Assembly (NCBI GenBank): GCA_036311565.1
Contig: JAXJPR010000010.1
Span: 1 to 61,621 of the forward strand
Length of the DNA stretch: 61,621 nt
Source: Fimousia sp036311565
Lineage (GTDB): Bacteria; Bacillota; Clostridia; Lachnospirales; Lachnospiraceae
Reading direction: 5' to 3'
In this document: one piece after another, positions 24,533 through 33,975 of the stretch
How the letters are laid out: every line of letters starts with the position of its first letter
Numbering within the stretch: the stretch's first letter is position 1
Translations under genes and position numbers: made by a program
The notes under the pieces: generated by a model
Databases searched by the model: none
Seen by the model: only the letters and a program-made list of their open reading frames with translations
Told to the model about the DNA's origin: nothing

Positions 24533-26956
24533 ATGAATACACCAATTTCTTGGATCAAAGCATATGTGCCAGATTTAGACTGCACAGTGCAGGAATATGT
24601 AGACCAGATGACATTATCTGGATCTAACGTAGAAAATTATGTGAATTTAGATAAAAACTTAGAAAAAATCGTAGTAGGTAAAATTTTAAAAATTGACAAA
24701 CATCCAGATGCAGATAAATTAGTAATCTGCCAGGTGGATGTAGGAGAAGAAGAACCAATTCAGATCGTAACTGGTGCACCAAATGTATTTGAAGGAGCTA
24801 TGGTTCCAGTTGTATTAGTTGGAGGAAAAGTCGCAGGAGGACATGACGGAAGTCCAAATCCAGAAGAAGGAATTAAAATTAAAAAAGGAAAATTAAGAGG
24901 TGTTCCTTCTTTCGGAATGATGTGTTCTGTTGAAGAATTAGGTTCTTCCCGCGATATGTATCCAGAAGCACCTGAAAATGGTATTTATATTTTCCAGAAA
25001 GAAGTAATTCCTGGAGAAGATGCGGTGGCAGCGATGGGACTTCGTGATACAGTTGTAGAATTTGAAATCACATCAAACCGTGTAGATTGTTTCAGTATGG
25101 TTGGAATGGCAAGAGAAGTTGCAGCTACTTTTGATAAACCGTTCTATCCACCAGTTATCAAGGAAACAGGAAATGAGGAAGATGTTAATGAATATATTAA
25201 AGTAACAGTGGAAGATGCGGATCTTTGTCCACGTTATACAGCAAGAGTGGTAAAAAATATTAAATTAGCTCCATCACCAGAATGGATGCAGAGAAGATTA
25301 GCGGCAATGGGAATTCGTCCAATTAACAACTTAGTAGATATTACAAACTATGTAATGGAAGAATATGGACAACCAATGCATGCTTATGATCTGGAAAGTA
25401 TTGCTAATAATGAAATCGTTGTAAAACGTGCAAAAGATGGTGACACATTTGTTACTTTAGATGGACAGGAAAGAAAATTAGATAAAGATGTTTTAATGAT
25501 TTGGGATGGAGAAAAACCAGTTGGCATCGCCGGAATTATGGGTGGAGAAAACTCCATGGTTACCGATGAAATTAAAACACTGCTATTTGAAGCAGCTACT
25601 TTTGATGGAACTAATATTCGTCTTTCTTCTAAACGTTTAGGGTTAAGAACAGACGCATCTTCTAAATTTGAAAAAGGATTAGATCCCAATAACGCAATTC
25701 AGGCAATGAATCGTGCATGTCAGCTGATTGAAGAATTAGGATGCGGAGAAGTTGTAGGCGGAGTTGCAGATGTATATCCAGACCCAGTAAAAGAAGTACG
25801 TCTTCCATTCGAACCAGATAAGATGAATGCACTTCTTGGAACTGATATTGATCCAGAAGTCATGCTAGGATATTTCAAAAAAATTGATTTAGTATATGAT
25901 GAAGCCTCCAATGAACTGATCATTCCTACGTTCCGTCAGGATTTGGGATGTATGGCAGATTTAGCAGAAGAAGTTGCACGCTTCTATGGATATGATAAGA
26001 TACCTGTTACACTTCCTACTGGGGAAGCAACTGCGGGAAAATTATCATTCAAGGGAAGAATTGAAAGCATTACAAGAGATGTTGCAGAGCAAAATGGATT
26101 TAGTGGTGGAATGACATATTCATTTGAAAGTCCAAAAGTATATGATAAATTATTAATTCCAGAAGAATCTGAAATTAGAAATGCAATCGTAATTTCAAAT
26201 CCATTAGGAGAAGATTATAGTATTATGAGAACTATTTCTTTAAATGGAATGCTGACTTCTCTGGCAACAAATGCGAACCATAGAAATAAAAATGTTCGTT
26301 TATATGAAATGGGTAATATCTATCTTCCAAAAGAACTTCCTCTTACCGAACTGCCAGATGAAAGAATGCAGTTTACATTAGGAATGTATGGAGATTGTGA
26401 TTTCTTTACATTAAAAGGTGTGGTAGAAGAGTTATTTGAAAAGGTCGGTCTGGTAGGAAAATCCGAATATGTACCAACAAAAGAAATTCCTTTCTTACAC
26501 CCTGGACGTCAGGCTGAAATTGTATTAGATGGAGAGAAAACAGCATATATAGGAGAAATTCATCCAGAAGTAGCAGATAATTATGGAATCAAACAACGTG
26601 TCTATGTAGCAGTGATTGATATGCCGGTATTAGTAGAAAAAGCAACGTTTGACCGTAAATATGAAGCAATCGCAAAATTCCCTGCAATGAAACGTGACTT
26701 AAGTATGACAGTGGCAAAAGAAATTTTTGTAGGTCAGATTGAATCAGTGATCAAGGCAAATGGAGGAAAATTATTAGAATCTGTAGAATTATTCGATGTA
26801 TACGAAGGAAATCAGATCAAAGAAGGATTTAAATCGGTTGCTTATTCATTAACTTTCCGTGCAAAAGATCGTACTTTAGAAGAAGGGGAAGTTAATAAAG
26901 TTGTAGATAAGATCTTAAAGAAATTAAATGAACTGGGTGCAGAATTACGTGCATAA
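24533..26956 (+). CDS. pheT: Phenylalanine--tRNA ligase, beta subunit
   Basis: The editing and structural subunit of PheRS. The 807-residue protein shows the N-terminal tRNA-binding (EMAP-like) domain (about 40-155, ILKIDKHPDADKLVICQVD), the B3/B4 editing domain (about 200-400), a B5 domain and the C-terminal ferredoxin-like anticodon domain (KFPAMKRDLSMTV onward). GGAGGAAG lies ahead of the ATG. It shares the T-box transcript and has a strong terminator behind it. Confidence 0.98.
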   Translation: MNTPISWIKAYVPDLDCTVQEYVDQMTLSGSNVENYVNLDKNLEKIVVGKILKIDKHPDADKLVICQVDVGEEEPIQIVTGAPNVFEGAMVPVVLVGGKVAGGHDGSPNPEEGIKIKKGKLRGVPSFGMMCSVEELGSSRDMYPEAPENGIYIFQKEVIPGEDAVAAMGLRDTVVEFEITSNRVDCFSMVGMAREVAATFDKPFYPPVIKETGNEEDVNEYIKVTVEDADLCPRYTARVVKNIKLAPSPEWMQRRLAAMGIRPINNLVDITNYVMEEYGQPMHAYDLESIANNEIVVKRAKDGDTFVTLDGQERKLDKDVLMIWDGEKPVGIAGIMGGENSMVTDEIKTLLFEAATFDGTNIRLSSKRLGLRTDASSKFEKGLDPNNAIQAMNRACQLIEELGCGEVVGGVADVYPDPVKEVRLPFEPDKMNALLGTDIDPEVMLGYFKKIDLVYDEASNELIIPTFRQDLGCMADLAEEVARFYGYDKIPVTLPTGEATAGKLSFKGRIESITRDVAEQNGFSGGMTYSFESPKVYDKLLIPEESEIRNAIVISNPLGEDYSIMRTISLNGMLTSLATNANHRNKNVRLYEMGNIYLPKELPLTELPDERMQFTLGMYGDCDFFTLKGVVEELFEKVGLVGKSEYVPTKEIPFLHPGRQAEIVLDGEKTAYIGEIHPEVADNYGIKQRVYVAVIDMPVLVEKATFDRKYEAIAKFPAMKRDLSMTVAKEIFVGQIESVIKANGGKLLESVELFDVYEGNQIKEGFKSVAYSLTFRAKDRTLEEGEVNKVVDKILKKLNELGAELRA

Positions 26957-26960
26957 ATAA

Positions 26961-26990
26961 AAAAAGTGCCGCCGATTGGCGGCGCTTTTA
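26961..26990 (+). terminator. Terminator of pheST
   Basis: GTGCCGCC, loop GATT, GGCGGCGC, flanked by A5 and TTTT; one G-T pair in an otherwise G+C stem. Confidence 0.9.
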
Positions 26991-27041
26991 TAATCTGTAC
27001 AATTCTATGAATAAGGGGCTTTTATTATATAGAATCTTTAG

Positions 27042-27070
27042 ATGACAAAAGATAGACATTTTGTTATAAT
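27042..27070 (+). promoter_or_regulatory. Promoter of the nucleotidyltransferase gene
   Basis: ATGACA (27042-27047), 17 bp, TATAAT (27065-27070). Confidence 0.65.
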
Positions 27071-27135
27071 GAAACAACAAATGTGGAAATAGGCAGGGTA
27101 AATCGATTATTTTACGAGAAGAAAAGGGGAAGATA

Positions 27136-28065
27136 ATGAGTAAAGATATGACATTGGTCGTTATGGCGGCCGGTATTGGGAGCCGGTACGGTGGTGGAAT
27201 CAAGCAGTTGGAATCAGTGGGACCAAATGGAGAAATTATTATGGATTATTCTGTATTTGATGCCAAAGAAGCTGGATTTCACAAAGTAGTTTTTATTATT
27301 CGTAAAGATTTGGAAAAAGATTTTCATGAGATTATTGGAAAAAGGATGGAAAAAGTAATTGATATCGAATATGCATTTCAGGAATTGGATGATATTCCAG
27401 AAGGATTTCATGTTCCAGAAGGCAGGGTAAAACCTTGGGGAACTGGACAAGCGATACTGGTATGCAAAGATTTAGTCAAAGAGCCATTCGTTGTCATTAA
27501 TGCGGATGATTATTATGGAAAAGAAGCGTTTGTAAATTTGTATCAATATTTGCAAACAGCCAGTACAAAAGAAGAGACCGGTATGTATGATATTTCCATG
27601 GCCGGATTTGTTTTGGGAAATACCTTAAGTGACAACGGAGCAGTTACCAGAGGTGTTTGTGAAACCGATAAGGATCATAATTTACTAAATGTAGTTGAGA
27701 CAAAAGGAATTTATATGGAAAAAGACGGATTAATTGCTCATGATGAGAATGGTTCGGATATTAAAATTACGCCACAATCAAAAGTGTCTATGAATATGTG
27801 GGGATTTATGCCAGATATATTCGAAGAATTAGAAAGTGGTTTTGTGAAATTCTTAGAGAATATGAATGAGGAAGAGAGTTCTACAGAATATCTGCTTCCA
27901 ATTATTGTAGATGAATTGATTCAAACGCAGAAGGCAAAAGTGAAGATGCTTCCCACCAATGATGAATGGTTTGGAATTACATATAAAGAAGATAAAGAGG
28001 CTGTGGTAGAAGCTTTTAGCCGTTTGATTGAGCAAGGCGTTTACCAGCCTGAATTATGGAAATAA
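27136..28065 (+). CDS. Nucleotidyltransferase family protein (sugar-nucleotide type)
   Basis: A 309-residue NTP-transferase-fold protein. The N-terminal loop VVMAAGIGSRYGGGIKQLE (about 8-26) fits the G-x-G-S-R signature, and VVINADDYYG (near 120) supplies the metal-binding Asp. The following VGPNGEIIMDYSVFDA differs from classic glucose-1-phosphate thymidylyl- or uridylyltransferases, so the sugar is unknown. AAGGGGAAG lies ahead of the ATG. It is followed by a GtrA-type membrane protein, which hints at envelope glycan or lipid-linked sugar work. Confidence 0.85.
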   Translation: MSKDMTLVVMAAGIGSRYGGGIKQLESVGPNGEIIMDYSVFDAKEAGFHKVVFIIRKDLEKDFHEIIGKRMEKVIDIEYAFQELDDIPEGFHVPEGRVKPWGTGQAILVCKDLVKEPFVVINADDYYGKEAFVNLYQYLQTASTKEETGMYDISMAGFVLGNTLSDNGAVTRGVCETDKDHNLLNVVETKGIYMEKDGLIAHDENGSDIKITPQSKVSMNMWGFMPDIFEELESGFVKFLENMNEEESSTEYLLPIIVDELIQTQKAKVKMLPTNDEWFGITYKEDKEAVVEAFSRLIEQGVYQPELWK

Positions 28066-28080
28066 AGAACGTTTATGCAT

Positions 28081-28128
28081 AAAGCAGTTTAAAATGTAAC
28101 AATATTTTAGACTGCTTTCGTTATTTTT
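28081..28128 (+). terminator. Terminator between the nucleotidyltransferase and GtrA genes
   Basis: Arms 28081-28095 and 28104-28118 form a 15 bp stem with one wobble pair; the tail is CGTTATTTTT. The imperfect T-run may allow some read-through into the GtrA gene. Confidence 0.65.
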
Positions 28129-28148
28129 AGATATAGAAAGGATAGAAT

Positions 28149-28571
28149 ATGAAAAAATTTTTTGATTTTACATTTCTTAAATTTGTCATGGTGGGAGTTA
28201 TCAATACTATATTTGGAACAGTTATTATGTTTCTGGCATATAACTTTTTGGAATTTTCCTATTGGGCAGCATCTGCATCAAATTATATTTTGGGAAGCAT
28301 TTTAAGCTATTTTTTAAATAAGAATTTTACATTTGAAAATAAAGAACATTCTTGGAGTGTTGTAATCAAATTTATAATCAACATTGTTATCTGTTATCTG
28401 GCTGCATATGGAGTGGCAAAACCATTAGTACGAATGGCACTTAAGAGTGCCAGCACATCCATAAGAGATAATGTAGCCATGTGTGTCGGAATGTGCTTGT
28501 TTGTTGGATTAAATTATATTGGACAAAGATTTTTTGCATTTGCCAAAGGGGAAATAACAAGGGAAACATAA
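28149..28571 (+). CDS. GtrA-family membrane protein
   Basis: A 140-residue protein with four predicted membrane segments (about 8-30, 38-56, 74-92, 106-128). Family marks seen: FLKFVMVGVINTIFGTVIMF at the N terminus, NYILGSILSYFLNKNFTF in the middle. GtrA-like proteins are thought to flip or help move undecaprenyl-linked sugars during glycosylation of cell-surface polymers. It pairs in position with the preceding nucleotidyltransferase, although no glycosyltransferase is nearby. Confidence 0.88.
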   Translation: MKKFFDFTFLKFVMVGVINTIFGTVIMFLAYNFLEFSYWAASASNYILGSILSYFLNKNFTFENKEHSWSVVIKFIINIVICYLAAYGVAKPLVRMALKSASTSIRDNVAMCVGMCLFVGLNYIGQRFFAFAKGEITRET

Positions 28572-28694
28572 CAATTTGTTAACATGACATTTGCATGTTC
28601 GTAATGATTTTCTTTCAGCTTTTTATTATATTATAAACAGCAATGATAATTTCAATGAGGTGAATCCATGATTGCTTGAAAGGGGAAAGGAAAG

Positions 28695-29921
28695 ATGAAA
28701 AGCTGGAAAAAAAGACTATTTACAACTGTGCTTGTATGTGCTTTGTTTGCGGAAGCTGTAACTGGTCAAATGGCATCGTTCTTGAAATCTATTGAGACAG
28801 AAGCAGCACAAAAAGAAGAAATAGACCTCAAATCACAAAATACGCAACATATTAGAACGACAGGATTTTCAGAAGTGACGTTTGAACCTGACTCATTTTC
28901 AAAGGAACAACAAACAAAGAATCATCTCGGAGATTTCATTGCGGATGCTTTTTTATGGAAAACAAAAGCAGATGCGGCAATCGTTAGAACAAACGATATT
29001 CAGAATGGAATTGCAAAGGGAAAAGTTACCCATGATGATTTAAAAACGCTAGTAGGGGATTCTCAATCCGTGTGTGTGTTGAATGTAAAAGGAAAACAAA
29101 TTCTCAAAGCATTAGAATCTGGTATTTATGAAAATGAGAATTTATTGCAGACTGCAGGAATTACTTATGAGATTCGTGAACAACAAGATGGAAATTGCAA
29201 AATCCGGAATGTTAAGATTGATGGAAGAGATTTGGACGAAAAGAAAAATTATAAAATTGCAGGAATGAAGAAAACATTTTTTCAGAGACAGGACGGAATA
29301 TTTGAAGATGCTTTTGTAACAGCGGGAAAAGATTTAGCAGATGCCGATGATACGCTGTATCAATATTTGATGGAAGAATTAGGTGGGAATCTTACTCAGA
29401 AAAAATATGGATTAGAAGCCAGAAAAAGAATACAGTTCCTTTCAAAAGAGACTAAGACACAGGTAACAATGTTAGAAGAGAAGAAGAAAATCTATCAGGA
29501 TGATGAGTATCAGCTTTGTGCAAGAGTCGATACAAAGAGCAGTGAAGTGGGAGTTCGGTGGAGTTCTTCGGATAGCCGGATTGCGGCAGTGACAAAAACG
29601 GGAAAAATTGTAGGAATTAGCCCAGGCAGGGCGATCGTTACTGCCTGGGCAGAGGATGGAAGCGGAGCAAATGCTCGTTGTGTTGTTACAGTTGTGGGAA
29701 AATACCAGATTATCTACGAATGCAATGGAGGAGAAAATAGTCCAGCCAATCCAGAAGTCTATATTGGAGAGACCGTTGTAGAGTTAAAGAATCCAACGAA
29801 AGAAAATGCAGAGTTTTTAGGATGGTATTATGATGAGGCATGTACCAGGCTGGCAAAAAATATTAGCCAGCAGGACGTGACCGTTTATGCAGCATGGAAA
29901 GAAATAACAGAAAAGAAATAA
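28695..29921 (+). CDS. Secreted protein: 5'-nucleotidase C-terminal-like, Ig-like and InlB-type domains
   Basis: A 408-residue exported protein of unknown function. Seen: a basic signal peptide with hydrophobic core (1-24); a region resembling the 5'-nucleotidase C-terminal substrate-binding domain (about 55-240), with NHLGDFIADAF at 76-86 and DAAIVRTNDIQNGI following; a bacterial Ig-like (Big2) domain (about 258-332, RWSSSDSRIAAVTKTGKIVG); and a Listeria-Bacteroides InlB-type repeat (about 335-403, ECNGGENSPANPEVYIGE, FLGWYYDEACT, VTVYAAW). The catalytic metallophosphatase domain is missing, and there is no LPXTG or SLH anchor. GGGGAAAGGAAAG precedes the ATG. Confidence 0.75.
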   Translation: MKSWKKRLFTTVLVCALFAEAVTGQMASFLKSIETEAAQKEEIDLKSQNTQHIRTTGFSEVTFEPDSFSKEQQTKNHLGDFIADAFLWKTKADAAIVRTNDIQNGIAKGKVTHDDLKTLVGDSQSVCVLNVKGKQILKALESGIYENENLLQTAGITYEIREQQDGNCKIRNVKIDGRDLDEKKNYKIAGMKKTFFQRQDGIFEDAFVTAGKDLADADDTLYQYLMEELGGNLTQKKYGLEARKRIQFLSKETKTQVTMLEEKKKIYQDDEYQLCARVDTKSSEVGVRWSSSDSRIAAVTKTGKIVGISPGRAIVTAWAEDGSGANARCVVTVVGKYQIIYECNGGENSPANPEVYIGETVVELKNPTKENAEFLGWYYDEACTRLAKNISQQDVTVYAAWKEITEKK

Positions 29922-29930
29922 AGAATCATG

Positions 29931-29972
29931 AGAGGCAAAAACCGACAGAAAAAGGTTTTTGTCTCTTTTTTC
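29931..29972 (+). terminator. Terminator of the secreted protein gene
   Basis: AGAGGCAAAAACC (29931-29943) pairs with GGTTTTTGTCTCT (29954-29966), one wobble, then T run. Confidence 0.8.
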
Positions 29973-30032
29973 ATTTTCTTGAAGGATAATGGATGGAAAC
30001 ATTCAAAAATTTTTAATTCTTAGGTAATTTGT

Positions 30033-30061
30033 TTGAAAATGAAGGAGGAATGGTTTATAAT
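30033..30061 (+). promoter_or_regulatory. Promoter of the queA operon
   Basis: TTGAAA (30033-30038), 17 bp, TATAAT (30056-30061). Confidence 0.75.
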
Positions 30062-30115
30062 TCATATGTGGTTCAGTGATAAACTGAATGATTGGAAATT
30101 AGGAAGGAAAGAAAA

Positions 30116-31141
30116 ATGAATTTACATGATTTTTATTTTGATTTGCCAGAAGAATTAATTGCACAAGATCCGCTTGAGGATCGATCAAGTTCAAAACTTT
30201 TGGTATTAGATAAAAATACTGGAGAGAGACAGCATAAAATTTTTAAAGATGTTTTAGATTATTTAAATCCGGGTGACTGCCTGGTCATTAATAATACAAG
30301 AGTACTTCCAGCAAGGCTGATTGGGGCAAAAGAAAGCACGGGAGCTAAAATTGAGGTACTTTTGTTAAAGAGAAAACAAGATAACGTATGGGAGACATTG
30401 GTAAAGCCGGGAAAGAAAGCCAGACCAGGAACAAGAATTGTCTTTGGAGATAACCTGCTGACAGGAGAAGTGATTGATGTAGTTGAAGAAGGAAATCGTC
30501 TGATTCGATTCGAATACGAAGGAATCTTTGAAGAAGTATTGGATAAACTTGGTGAGATGCCTCTTCCACCTTATATTACTCATCAATTAAAGGACAAAGA
30601 ACGCTATCAGACAGTGTATGCCAAACATAATGGATCTGCAGCGGCACCAACTGCCGGACTTCATTTTACAAAAGAACTGCTGGGCAAAATTAAAGCAAAA
30701 GGAGTAAAAATTGCCAACGTAACGCTGCATGTGGGATTGGGAACCTTCCGTCCGGTGAAAGTTGAAAATATTCTTGATCATCATATGCATTCTGAGTTTT
30801 ATTGTATTGAAGAAGAAGATGCTGCGATTATAAATGAGACAAAGAAAAATGGAGGAAGAATTGTTTCTGTCGGAACTACAAGTACAAGAACCATGGAATC
30901 TGTAGCAGATGAAAATGGCATGGTTCGTCCAGGAAGCGGTTGGACTGATATTTTTATATATCCGGGATATAAATTTAAAGTAATCGATGGACTGATTACG
31001 AATTTCCATTTGCCAGAATCAACGCTGTTGATGTTAGTATCAGCGTTGGCAGGCAGAGAACATGTATTGGATGCATATAAAGAAGCAGTGGATTTGCGTT
31101 ACCGCTTTTTTAGCTTTGGTGATGCTATGCTCATTATTTAA
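30116..31141 (+). CDS. queA: tRNA preQ1(34) S-adenosylmethionine ribosyltransferase-isomerase
   Basis: QueA moves the ribosyl part of S-adenosylmethionine to 7-aminomethyl-7-deazaguanine at tRNA position 34, making epoxyqueuosine. From ATG 30116 (AGGAAGG upstream) it has 341 residues, the usual size; an in-frame start at 30092 would precede its ribosome site. Seen: FDLPEELIAQDPLEDR at the N terminus, VINNTRVLPARL, AAPTAGLHFTKELL and the C-terminal TNFHLPESTLLMLVSA. The other queuosine genes are not in the window. Confidence 0.97.
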   Translation: MNLHDFYFDLPEELIAQDPLEDRSSSKLLVLDKNTGERQHKIFKDVLDYLNPGDCLVINNTRVLPARLIGAKESTGAKIEVLLLKRKQDNVWETLVKPGKKARPGTRIVFGDNLLTGEVIDVVEEGNRLIRFEYEGIFEEVLDKLGEMPLPPYITHQLKDKERYQTVYAKHNGSAAAPTAGLHFTKELLGKIKAKGVKIANVTLHVGLGTFRPVKVENILDHHMHSEFYCIEEEDAAIINETKKNGGRIVSVGTTSTRTMESVADENGMVRPGSGWTDIFIYPGYKFKVIDGLITNFHLPESTLLMLVSALAGREHVLDAYKEAVDLRYRFFSFGDAMLII

Positions 31142-31183
31142 GGTGGTAAATAGCGCAAAAGACAATGCAAAAGGGAGGCAGAC

Positions 31184-32041
31184 GTGGATTTAATTGAAAG
31201 AATAAAAGCAAAAGAAAATGGGTTCAGTAAAGGACAAAAAAAACTTGCCAGTTATATTTTGAAAGAATATGATAAGGCGGCATTTTTAACGGCATCTAAG
31301 CTGGGAAAGGAAGCTGGGGTCAGCGAATCAACGGTTGTTCGTTTTGCCTATGAACTGGATTATGATGGATATCCAGAATTACAGAAAGCAATGAATGTAA
31401 TCGTAAAAACCCAGTCAAGTTCACTGCAGCGTTTAGAAGGTGCAGTAAAACGTTATGGGGACAACAATCCTTTAAAATCTATTTTAAAAACAGATATGAA
31501 TCGAATTAAAGAGACGATTGCTGAAATTGATGAAAAGGAATTTGAGAATGCGGTAGAGAGTATTGTTTCTGCCAGAAAGGTATATATTATAGGAGCAAGA
31601 AGTTCTGGATTTTTAGCAGAATTCCTGGGATATTATCTGAGAATGATTTTAGATGATGTGCAGATTGTAGATTTTAATGGTGAAGTTGGGGTATTTGAAC
31701 AGATTCATAGAATCAGACCAGAAGATGTATTCATTGGTATTAGTTTTCCAAGATACTCAAGAATTACTGCTCAGGTTCAGCAATTTGCAAGCAGAGCCGG
31801 AGCAACGACCATTGCCATTACCGACAGTATGCAGTCCCCAATGACTTCAAGGTCTAAAATCAATCTGATTGCAAAAAGTGATGTTATGGCAGTTGTAGAT
31901 TCTCTGACAGCACCATTAAGTGTCATCAATGCCCTTGCAGTTGCAATTTCTATACATAAAAAAGAAGATGTGGCAAAGAGATTTAAAATATTAGAAGAAA
32001 TGTGGAAGGAATACGACATTTATGATAAAAAACTCTTGTAA
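31184..32041 (+). CDS. MurR/RpiR-family transcriptional regulator
   Basis: A 285-residue regulator with an N-terminal helix-turn-helix (about 30-60, TASKLGKEAGVSESTVVRFAYELDYDGYPELQ) and a C-terminal SIS sugar-phosphate domain (about 125-260, VYIIGARSSGFLAEFLGYYL). Such proteins answer to phosphosugars such as MurNAc-6-P or ribose-5-P. The start is GTG 31184, with GGGAGG five bases before it. No sugar gene is adjacent, so its target is unclear. Its end overlaps the next gene by 20 bp. Confidence 0.9.
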   Translation: MDLIERIKAKENGFSKGQKKLASYILKEYDKAAFLTASKLGKEAGVSESTVVRFAYELDYDGYPELQKAMNVIVKTQSSSLQRLEGAVKRYGDNNPLKSILKTDMNRIKETIAEIDEKEFENAVESIVSARKVYIIGARSSGFLAEFLGYYLRMILDDVQIVDFNGEVGVFEQIHRIRPEDVFIGISFPRYSRITAQVQQFASRAGATTIAITDSMQSPMTSRSKINLIAKSDVMAVVDSLTAPLSVINALAVAISIHKKEDVAKRFKILEEMWKEYDIYDKKLL

Positions 32042-33269
32042 GGTAAATGTAGTCGGCGGAGGTGCGGCCGGTATGATGGCAGCAATATGGGCTGCAAGAC
32101 AGGGTGCGGAAGTTACCCTGTTTGAAAAGAATGAAAAATTAGGAAAGAAAATATACATCACTGGAAAAGGAAGATGCAATCTGACCAATGCATGTGATGT
32201 GGAAGAACTGTTTTCTAATATGGTGACCAATAAAAATTTTTTATACAGTTCCTTTTACAGCTTTACCAACGATATGGCAATGGAGTTTTTCGAGGAACTG
32301 GGATGCAAAATAAAAGTAGAAAGAGGCAATCGGGTATTTCCGGTATCGGATAAATCCTCGGATGTAATTTTTGCATTGAGCCGTGAAATGAAACGATTGG
32401 GAATAATGGTATTATTAGATACAGAAGTCAGTAATATTTTAATAAAGGATGGACAGGCAAAAGGAGTTTACTGTGGGAAGAAAGAATATCCAAGTGATGC
32501 AGTAATTGTTGCTACGGGAGGACTTTCGTATCCTTCTACTGGCTCCACTGGTGATGGATATGAGTTTGCAAGAGAAGCTGGGCATAAGGTGACAGAATGC
32601 AGGCCTTCTCTTGTACCATTTAATATAGAAGGAGATATCTGCCCAAAATTGCAGGGATTATCTCTTCGTAATTGTGGAGTGACCGTTTATGATGAAAAGA
32701 AAAAGCGGTATGAAGATTTTGGAGAACTTTTGTTTACTCATTTTGGAATTAGTGGTCCTACAATTATTAGTGCCAGTGCTTATGTTGGAAAGATTCTTCA
32801 GAAAAAAACATGTCGGGTAGTGATTGATTTAAAGCCAGCATTGTCCAAAGAACAGTTGGATCATAGAATTTTGCGAGATTTTGAAAAGAATCAGAACAAA
32901 CAGTTTAAAAATGTATTAAATGAACTGCTTCCGAAGAAACTGATACCAGTTATGATTAAATTAAGTGGAATCGATCCGGAGAAAAAAGTTAATATCATTA
33001 CCAAACAAGAACGGCAGTGTCTGGTCAATTCTATAAAAGAATTTACATTGCAGGCAACGGGACTTCGAAGTTTCCAGGAAGCCATTATTACGCAAGGGGG
33101 TATTTCAGTAAAAGAAATCAATCCAAGTACGATGGAATCAAAACTGGTAAAAGATCTTTATTTTGTCGGAGAAGTATTGGATCTGGATGCAGTGACAGGC
33201 GGGTTTAATCTTCAAATTGCTTGGTCTACCGGATATCTTGCAGGTATGAACTGCGTGGGTCAAGAATAA
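32022..33269 (+). CDS. FAD-dependent oxidoreductase, HI0933/YhiN family
   Basis: A 415-residue flavoprotein. Seen: the N-terminal dinucleotide fold VNVVGGGAAGMMAAIWAA, the family KIYITGKGRCNLTNA near 43-57, VIVATGGLSYPSTGSTGDG in the middle, and the C-terminal GEVLDLDAVTGGFNLQIAW closing the FAD site. Homologues in gut Clostridia include BaiN, reported to reduce bile acid intermediates, and this annotation is widely copied; without bai neighbours I would not apply it. It starts inside the end of the regulator gene (20 bp overlap), suggesting coupled translation. Confidence 0.88.
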   Translation: MIKNSCKVNVVGGGAAGMMAAIWAARQGAEVTLFEKNEKLGKKIYITGKGRCNLTNACDVEELFSNMVTNKNFLYSSFYSFTNDMAMEFFEELGCKIKVERGNRVFPVSDKSSDVIFALSREMKRLGIMVLLDTEVSNILIKDGQAKGVYCGKKEYPSDAVIVATGGLSYPSTGSTGDGYEFAREAGHKVTECRPSLVPFNIEGDICPKLQGLSLRNCGVTVYDEKKKRYEDFGELLFTHFGISGPTIISASAYVGKILQKKTCRVVIDLKPALSKEQLDHRILRDFEKNQNKQFKNVLNELLPKKLIPVMIKLSGIDPEKKVNIITKQERQCLVNSIKEFTLQATGLRSFQEAIITQGGISVKEINPSTMESKLVKDLYFVGEVLDLDAVTGGFNLQIAWSTGYLAGMNCVGQE

Positions 33270-33296
33270 AACAATATTTCAAAGGAGGAACGAAAT

Positions 33297-33965
33297 ATGT
33301 ATAGTATTGCAATCGATGGTCCTGCAGGAGCAGGAAAGAGTACCATTGCAAAACGAATTGCAAAAGAATTATCATTTGTTTATGTGGATACAGGTGCTAT
33401 GTACCGGGCGATTGCTCTCTATTTTCTAAGAAAGGGAATATTACCGGAACAGACCGAAGAAATCGCAGCAAAATGTTCGGATATTCATGTTACGATTGAA
33501 TACCAAAACGGTGAGCAACAGGTCTTATTAAATGGAGAAAATGTCAATGGTTTTATTCGCAATGAAGAAGTTGGGAATATGGCATCTAAAACGTCATCCA
33601 TTCCAGCAGTCCGTGCGGCTTTGCTGGATTTACAGAGAAATATGGCAAAAACAGCAGATATTTTAATGGATGGCAGAGATATCGGAACAAATGTCCTTCC
33701 CTATGCGGATTTAAAGATTTATCTGACTGCATCTTCGAAAGTACGTGCAAAGCGCAGATACGATGAATTGACAGCAAAAGGGATAGAATGCAATCTTCGA
33801 AAAATTGAAGAAGATATCATTACTAGAGATCATCAGGATATGAATCGAACAATTGCACCATTAAAGAAAGCAGAAGATGCTGTATTGGTAGATTCTTCAG
33901 AAATGACCATTGATCAGGTGGTAGAAACAGTTAAAAAAGCATTTCAGGAAAAATGCGGTAAGTGA
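33297..33965 (+). CDS. cmk: Cytidylate kinase
   Basis: Cmk phosphorylates CMP and dCMP with ATP. The 222-residue protein has the P-loop AIDGPAGAGKSTIAK near 4-18, the VDTGAMYRAIALY nucleotide-binding motif and DGRDIGTNVLPYADLKIYL in the second half. AAAGGAGGAACG lies ahead of the ATG. In Clostridia cmk is a standard upstream neighbour of ispH-S1, as here (10 bases apart). Confidence 0.97.
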   Translation: MYSIAIDGPAGAGKSTIAKRIAKELSFVYVDTGAMYRAIALYFLRKGILPEQTEEIAAKCSDIHVTIEYQNGEQQVLLNGENVNGFIRNEEVGNMASKTSSIPAVRAALLDLQRNMAKTADILMDGRDIGTNVLPYADLKIYLTASSKVRAKRRYDELTAKGIECNLRKIEEDIITRDHQDMNRTIAPLKKAEDAVLVDSSEMTIDQVVETVKKAFQEKCGK

Positions 33966-33975
33966 GGATAGTTTC

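Noticed and set aside
28660..28680. Leader peptide ATG ATT GCT TGA after GAGGTGAATCC
   Set aside because: Only three codons, with no attenuator structure behind it.
32022..32041. Possible frameshift joining the RpiR regulator and the flavoprotein
   Set aside because: Both proteins are complete members of separate families; a 20 bp overlap is ordinary translational coupling.
30116..33269. Bile-acid or queuosine-specific cluster around the flavoprotein and queA
   Set aside because: No bai genes and no other que genes are adjacent; the neighbours are ordinary housekeeping genes.
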